A DNA stretch of 64,000 nucleotides from Lineus longissimus (Eukaryota > Nemertea > Pilidiophora > Heteronemertea > Lineidae): contig NC_088316.1 in assembly GCF_910592395.1 (NCBI RefSeq), positions 9,798,001-9,862,000 of the forward strand, written 5' to 3'. Positions 57,876-64,000 of this stretch are shown in pieces. The stretch's first letter is position 1. Each line of letters starts with the position of its first letter. The position numbers and the translations under genes were made by a program. A model generated the notes under the pieces. That model saw nothing but the letters and a program-made list of their open reading frames with translations, was not told the DNA's origin and ran no database searches.

Positions 57876-59323
57876 GTTAGCGGTACAATAGATCATGCTG
57901 CTTAATTGGTCAAATACAATGCTACCGGACTATGACTCCAGGGGGACTATATCCGCTGTCACACCGGTAATTTTAGTGTTCAAGTTGAGTCGTGTGTTAC
58001 CTTTTATACTAGAAGAGGTGATCACATACTATTCTATGGCTTGACGTGCAATATTTATATAATCTGGCATTGAATAATAGTACATAAGGTTACTTCTTTA
58101 CGGTACAATGGTCAATAATGGGGAAAAACCTGAAAGCACGTCCTTGGCGGACAAAGGTACCCACCCGTGTCAGTCTTGATCGACTCCGTGATTGATGCGT
58201 TGCGATCTACTGCATCTGTTTGGGTAGAGGTCTGATCTCGGGTTCAATCAGCTGAGAGTGCTTTCATGGATATGGGGACGCTCTCAAGAAATTTTCGTTG
58301 CATTGAAATCTCTCAGACATGACCAGGTGTGGTGTCGCTGCATGCACCGAAAATTAAAATGGTCTTGTTTTTACACTGTATTTTTAAAAGCGAGTTAACA
58401 ATATATTCTAGTCAATTCAATTGCTAAATGAGACGTTATTAGTGATTCTCGGTCTTTATTACCCGATATTTTTGATAAAATCAGAATGCTTATCGCCATA
58501 AGGACGTCATCATTCCCAAACATCCTTAAATAATGGGGTGTAGTACCCAAAAATGATTCATGTCAATGGGAATTTATACTCTACGAAATGAAAGAATGAT
58601 CAGTTATGTTACATTGCACAAATGGGCAATAAATGAATAAAAAACATATATGCCATTTTCAAAGTTGAAGTATTTACGCGTGACTCATATCTCAAGCCTT
58701 AGTGCTCGGACATATTTTTGACGCTCTACTAAGTACATGTATCATGCATTTTATCACCTTACCAGCCACATCTGCTATTTGTATCTTTGAAAATAATTAA
58801 CGCCAACATATCACTCTAATTTATTCGGTTAATCATCAGGTTGGTATCAAAATACATTCTTCTGAGTTTTGTTTAAAAGCTGCCAACTGTATCCATGGAG
58901 ACGAGCTTCGCCAATATTTCTGGTGAAGTAAAGGAATACATTAGTTAAAAAAAACAATGTAAATTGGATATACATGAATGATACACGTACTTTAAGTGAA
59001 ATGTTTAGAATCGCCGGTGAGAAGGAATAATGTCATTGTCAATCCTGCTGCCACGCTTTATGATGTTTCAGCATGGTACCGTTTTCAATGTCCGAGAATA
59101 GCCATTGGTAACGGTTGCTAAGGGCTCTTTGCACAGTCCTTAGTCGTCTGATCAAATAAAGCTGGTTGTCGATGACAATACGATTTTCCTTGCCCGAGAA
59201 ACGTGATATCACCTTGCTGCAACACATATTTTACGCAGTGTAATGGCATACTGTAGGGCTATCAAGCGAATCCCCCATGTTAGCGTGTAATGTGTTACGG
59301 TTTTGAGTATCTGACGACTTATA
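57876..59323. other. Non-coding stretch
   Basis: No gene recognised. It may begin with the LINE's 3' UTR, but no poly(A) or simple-repeat tail was found. Confidence 0.45.
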
Positions 59324-59868
59324 TCTCGAGGGGGACAGCTAATTCATCTGGGGACGCCTTAATCCTATTGGCAGGACAGCTTAAAAAAACGATGATGGAC
59401 AGTCTTTCCACCCTCGGTACGGGGTTACTAGGGATTGCAGAAGTGCGATGTATATGATTGGTATGTCGACAAGTACTCATTGGATAAGGAATTTCTATAT
59501 TATTGCAAATCATCTCGAGGGGGCCTGCACATTCATCTTGGGGGACGCCTTAATCCTATTGGCAGGACAGCTTCAAAAAACGATGATAGAGTCTTTCCAC
59601 TCTCGGTACGGGGTTACTAGGGATTGCAGAAGTGCGATGTATATGATTGGTATGTCGGCAAGCAGTCATTGTATAAGGAATTTCTTAATTTTTGCAAATC
59701 ATCTCGAGGGGGACTGCTAATTCATCTAGGGGGACGACTTAATCCTTTTGGCAGGACAGCTTCATAAAACGATGATGGACAGTCTTTCTACCCTCGGAAG
59801 GGGTAACTAGGGATTGCAGAAGTGCGATGTTTATGATTGGTATATGTCGGCAAGCAGTCATTTGATAA
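59324..59868 (+). repeat. Tandem array, three units of about 188 bp
   Basis: Units start at about 59324, 59512 and 59701, each with TCTCGAGGGGG. Internal landmarks are TTAATCCTATTGGCAGGACA, GGGGTTACTAGGGATTGC, GTGCGATGTATATGATTGG and CATTGGATAAGGAATTTC. Units are highly similar, with small indels. Open frames spanning it are by-products of the repeat. The third unit is cut off in its last 20 bp. Confidence 0.93.
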
Positions 59869-60364
59869 TTTGGCCGCTAGGCAATCACAATGATTCAGAA
59901 AGGTCGCTCAGTTTTAGCCATTTCGACTCGTGCAGATGGGGGGGGGGGGGGCCGGCTGCGGGATGCACTTGATTGTGACTCACGGATCACCACCGCCTGG
60001 ATGGCACTGCATGCTGTTCTGTGGTGTAGCCTACCGTGCATGTTGCAATACTCAGCATCATGCTTTATAAATTAACTGCTATCGGATGCCCCGACTCAAG
60101 TACATAATCCTTCACTAATTGACTTAAAGCGGACACAGACTACACACTGTTAAAGTTCTAGGTCACCAAGTATTGAAGGCAGGTGTGGCCAAGTTGGTCA
60201 AGTATCTAAACAGTGCACAGACAGACTAACATCTAACTCTCTATTTTAATTGAATCCATGCACCTGCGGTGGGCTACCGAAGATTGACCTTGATGGTTCT
60301 GGAGGGAAAATACAAAGATGGCTACTGTTGATATGCTGACAGTGCTTGTCCAGAGGAAGAGAAG
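59869..60364. other. Non-coding stretch with a poly-G tract
   Basis: A 12-13-G run at about 59939. Nothing else recognised. Confidence 0.45.
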
Positions 60365-60481
60365 GGCAATTTCAATGTTATTTAGGGATTTGATATGCTT
60401 GTTCTTGTATTCTTTTGACGTGACATCCCATATCCCTGTTCGATCCTGTACCAGCTCTATGAATTTGAAGGTTTCCGCCGT
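60365..60481 (-). pseudogene. MADF (Adf-1/Myb-SANT-like) domain fragment
   Basis: The minus-strand frame reads TAETFKFIELVQDRTGIWD and VTSKEYKNKHIKSLNNIEIA. It fits the first helix and turn of MADF domains: (F)IELV..R..(I/L)WD..SK.YKN......W.EIA. The conserved Trp of the second helix is replaced by Asn (NNIEIA). MADF domains bind DNA and occur in Adf-1-like transcription factors and in the accessory protein of PIF/Harbinger transposons. The rest of the domain was not found nearby. It may be an isolated exon or a transposon remnant. Confidence 0.55.
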
Positions 60482-62097
60482 AAATATGTTACAAGTATCT
60501 GCGAGAGCTCTTCTTCTATTCAGTATACAGGATACTACTGACCAAATGCCCACTACACATATCTCCAGCATTTTCAGACACCGGAATGCAATCTGGTATC
60601 ACTCAAAACACCAGAAATAGACCTATTTTGAGGTCAATACCATTGACCAACTTAGTTTAGATATCAACACACCTGTCAACAACACGCCAATATAAACAAA
60701 TTGCTTGGTGAGAATAGAGCAGGCGCTTTCAGCCACCAACACTTGGCAGAGTATCAAATTACTTTGCAAAGAAAAGTTTGGGGACCAAACACACAGACAA
60801 GGAAGTTACCTGAAGGGTTGGTATCAATTAAAAGACTTTAGATAGTTTGCTGTCTGAGTCCGGCTTTAGGTAGCTCTTCAGCTACAATCATACAAACTTT
60901 CTGTCAGGTTTGTAGTTCATGTAGAATAGCCGGTAATAGCCCGGCTATTTATGTGAGGAATTCAAGGCAGTGCCAGAGTCGACACTTGAAGCACATGTTG
61001 GGAAATGCTAGGGATTTGGGAACTTGGCAATTCATCAAGGCGGTGGTGATCCATGAGTCGTAATATCTATTCAGTGAACTCAGCAGTCAAATGTGGTGAA
61101 CTGAGGTCAATGCTTGACCCTTAAGAAGGCGATAAGGTGTTGAACCCGGGGGGGGGGGGGGGGGGGGGTATCAAATGTGTTTAACGGTAAGTTAATTACA
61201 GTTGTACTAAAACACTGATTTTCGGTGTTGAACCTTTGTCGTCAAAAAAACATGATAACGTTCAATTACTGCTGCTGCTACCTTGCGTACCAAGTAGTGT
61301 TATATAAAAACCGTCGGACGCATGAAGACATGCGTGTTTTATTTAAGGTATGTCTAGAATGCTTGCCCTTATATAGCGCTCTACGATATTGATTGTCTGC
61401 GTACGTGACATTTCCAGTAAAAACAAAGCCTACTGTCTCACAGCCAATGGCATGTCAAGTATGGTAAATGTAAGCTGACTAGTCGTCCAGTGACCTAATG
61501 TCCTGCTGGTCGATGCCATTCCTGTAAATTAAAGAAAACACTGACACTGTGGTTTAATTGATTGCCAAGCAGTTCTGGTCAATGTAACTATTAACATGTA
61601 GCTTGTATCTGGGGGAACGTACGTATTTAGCACGAGTATCCAATGGAACTGCAGCACGGGCTAGGACTATTTATTTATTTTAGTTGTCGAAGGACAAATT
61701 GATATGTGGCCAAAAAAAACCAGTGCATAACTAAAAATTAAATTACAGAAAGTGTAGACTGAGACAATGATTTAGATACTGTATTTTCCGCCCATCTCTA
61801 GAGATCTTCCTTCTCAATGTGACTTGGACTATTTTTGTTGTAAATGAAGCATCCCAAATACTGCAGAAAAAAAATAACCATTGATATCACTATATAAAAT
61901 TGGGTAGTAATACAATATACATATTTAATTGGCAATCTTCGTATTCTGGCATTTCATCCTTTGGCTCAGAGTTTTGAAACCTCAGATATTTTAGCCTGTT
62001 TGAGTTTGGAAAATTCATATGTAAATACAGGGTTGAGGATGGAGGGAAGTTTACAAGTCTTGTTATTTTTAAGGATGAATTTGAGGATTAAAATTAG
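60482..62097. other. Non-coding stretch with a 21-G tract
   Basis: A poly-G run lies at 61148-61168. At about 61365 CCCTTATATAGCGCTCTACG resembles the LINE/SINE tail motif seen at 23 kb, but no head or body is recognisable. No gene seen. Confidence 0.45.
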
Positions 62098-62702
62098 GTG
62101 AATGACATTAAAAGCAGAAGTCAGAGAATTGCTTTCACTCGTCTTAGGTTAAGTTGTCACCGACTTAAAATAGAGGTTGGCAGATACGAAAGGCCTGTTA
62201 TTCCAAGAGATGAACGGTTCTGCGACTTCTGTCATTCTCTTAATATCACAGTCGTTGAGGACGAATTTCACTTTCTCTTAAATTGTCCTAAACATAGTAT
62301 TGCAAGGAACGCTATGTTGCATCCTTTAAAGACAAACTATCCGTCAATTTGCAAATTTTCTGACATGGGTATATTTATATTTCACATGTCATCTGAAGGA
62401 CATGTGTCTAGAACTAGTTTCAAATTCAGTCTAGAAAACCTTCCATAAAAACTTCATTGTCGATCCTTACTAATATAGAGTCGAATTTATTTTGTACAAT
62501 ATTTTCATATACTTAACCAAGTCTCGCACCACTGCACTTCTTCTTCTCTTTACTGTATATGGTTTGAATAAATGTTCAGCATGCTTCAATACCTTCTAAC
62601 CTGTCATAGTTGCACCTTACACCCGTTTATTGCAATTTCTGCTGATATGAAATGTAACTTTTATATGGTAACAATAAACGTATTTGAATTTGAATTTGAA
62701 TT
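62098..62702 (+). pseudogene. LINE 3' end with zinc-binding (zf-RVT-like) C-terminus and TTTGAA tail
   Basis: The 116-codon frame contains RIAFTRLRLSCHRLKIEVGR, RPVIPRDERFCDFCHSLN, VEDEFHFLLNCPKH and RNAML. This is the C-x2-C...H...C zinc-binding tail found after the reverse transcriptase in several LINE clades. It opens just after an in-frame TAG, so the upstream catalytic part is missing or out of frame. The 3' side has AATAAATG (about 62568), AATAAACG (about 62675) and a short tail of repeated GAATTT units ending at about 62702, as expected for a LINE 3' terminus. Confidence 0.78.
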
Positions 62703-64000
62703 TGTAAATTCAGATTTTCACTGAATCTGGCGAGAAACCATATAATAATGTGTATACAAAATATAAATGGATTCTATTTTATGATATTTGGACAGTTCTC
62801 TGTATCATAGTGTACTGTCTCGTAATTATGTTTGACCAATCTTTAAACAGTTTCTATAGTCCAACGATTGATTCTCTGATGATTGATAGGGAAAACTTTT
62901 TTACCAATTAAAGCGTTACCTTTGTTTATGTTATTTTTCTGTAAAGCGAATGCTGTTTTTGGAAAAGGAATATTGAACCAGTTCACCAGCCAATGTTTTT
63001 CTAAAATGACGTGATGCAGTGCAATGCTAATTGTCTTTGAGTTACAAGACAGTGCAAGAGAGACCAACTCCTGTTTTTCGAAATCCAGGTTCTAGCTTTT
63101 TCATTTTTTAGTAAAACCTATTAAGCCCACAGCAGCAGTAAAGAACGCCACATAACTTGACCTGTTCCCTGTTAATCAGCATGCTATTGTATTCGTCCTA
63201 CTGTTAACGGTTGGACTTCTTCCATTGAGATAACCTCGTTCTTTTTCCACCAGCCTAGTTTATGGTTGAATAATGAAGTGAGCGTGCGGTAATGAACCAA
63301 ACAGTACAAACGATAGATATTTTTGTAGTCAGGTCAACAATTGATATATGAATAATAAATTTAGAGTCTGTATCAAAACGTCTGCTAAGGATGTGGGATG
63401 CAGTTCATTAAGTTACAAAAGGGTCTAACTTATCCATTTTAACTGACCCTCATCCCCGATTATTATGCGCGTAGGTCCATTTCTCTAAAGAAGTGCTAAC
63501 AAGTGCTCCACGGACCATTAAAGGACGATTGGCATTATTATTGCAGTATGTTGGTTCTTCTGTTGGTTCATCAGTAAACAATTTTTTATGGATACGTGTG
63601 TGATGCTTTTCCAACTTTGTTCGAGCTCTTAGATAGGGCCATACAATTACAGTAAAACTAACTTATATCACATTTCCTATTATGGACATGACTATAGTCA
63701 TTGGGTTTCGAAGTAAACATTTGTGTGGCCATCAACAATTAAATATCACGGTTTGTTTAGGAATCAGTTGCAACAGACAGCCTTTGAACAACCCTCTGCT
63801 CATAATTGTAATTGAACCATCAATTGAATTGAATGGCCCCATTCATTGACTTCATTGCTGACCATGAGGTGTGTTCTCATCGGTTACCAGCTGTCTAAAA
63901 AAAGGCAATCACCAGTAGCGAGCTAGAAGTAATCTTCAAAATGAAGAATTTAGCAGGTTTTTTTAACAAAAGCGAAAAAGAACGAAAATGAAATAAAAAA
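62703..64000. other. Non-coding stretch to window end
   Basis: Nothing recognised. The minus-strand frame at 62843-63067 has no identifiable domain. Confidence 0.45.

Noticed and set aside
58180-58300. Possible tRNA or SINE head (CGGGTTCAATCAG as B-box)
   Set aside because: No acceptable A-box at the right distance and no cloverleaf can be drawn.
59435-59720. Repeated open frames (MYMIGMS...) suggesting a repeat protein
   Set aside because: They are created by the 188-bp DNA tandem repeat; the period is not a multiple of three, so the frame is not maintained by selection.

Overview
The window is eukaryotic and reads as a metazoan intergenic/intronic region, about 60% A+T. There are no operons or prokaryote-style genes. 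Instead there are spliced-exon signatures, polyadenylation and TATA signals, and many transposable elements: CR1/L2-like LINEs, a tRNA-derived SINE, a Penelope-like element, a Helitron, pogo and Tc1/mariner relatives, and MITEs. This repertoire and the long poly-G/poly-C tracts suggest a marine invertebrate, perhaps a non-vertebrate deuterostome (echinoderm, hemichordate, amphioxus) or a lophotrochozoan. The sequence alone does not decide which.

The only convincing host gene is on the minus strand. A 545-codon first coding exon (45876 to 44242) encodes a signal peptide, a long Asn/Ser/Asp-rich extracellular stretch and the start of a GABA-B-type (class C GPCR) ligand-binding domain, and ends at a clean splice donor. 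A short candidate exon further down the same strand (42210 to 42126) has good splice sites and resembles a later part of the same domain. A weaker candidate lies at 43072-42900. The seven-transmembrane part was not found. An exon-like MADF (Adf-1/Myb-SANT-like) fragment lies at 60481-60365 on the minus strand.

Layout. 0-13.5 kb: non-coding DNA with several foldback (inverted tandem-array) elements at 1.8-2.3, 5.7-6.8 and 12.7-13.5 kb, a MITE with inverted ends (7.2-8.2 kb), a decayed minisatellite (9.9-10.2 kb) and a 5'-truncated Penelope-like element with a GIY-YIG endonuclease and a possible hammerhead-ribozyme remnant (11.2-12.1 kb). 13.5-14.4 kb: a broken Tc1/mariner-superfamily transposase. 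17.8-19.7 kb: two head-to-tail copies of a G-tract-rich element of about 940 bp, with a diverged relative at 30.6-31.7 kb. 21.8-22.6 kb: a decayed Helitron Pif1-like helicase. 22.9-24.1 kb: a tRNA-derived SINE beside a LINE 3' end that share the same 3' tail. 24.8-25.6 kb: an 853-bp repeat whose inverted second copy is split in two by about 2.7 kb at 30.46-33.17 kb. 34-42 kb: a dense mobile-element block (CGA-rich repeat, LINE 3' end, complete pogo-type element with perfect 29-bp inverted ends, 1.8-kb TIR element, 1.56-kb solo-LTR-like element containing a TATA box, a small ORF and a poly(A) signal). 42-46 kb: the receptor gene. 47-64 kb: minisatellites, a foldback mariner-type MITE (55.3-56.2 kb), two LINE fragments (56.9-57.9 and 62.1-62.7 kb) and a 188-bp tandem array (59.3-59.9 kb).

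Every recognisable transposase, helicase or reverse-transcriptase segment carries stops, frameshifts or truncations, so no autonomous element survives here. The several structurally intact non-autonomous elements indicate that active families exist elsewhere in the genome.
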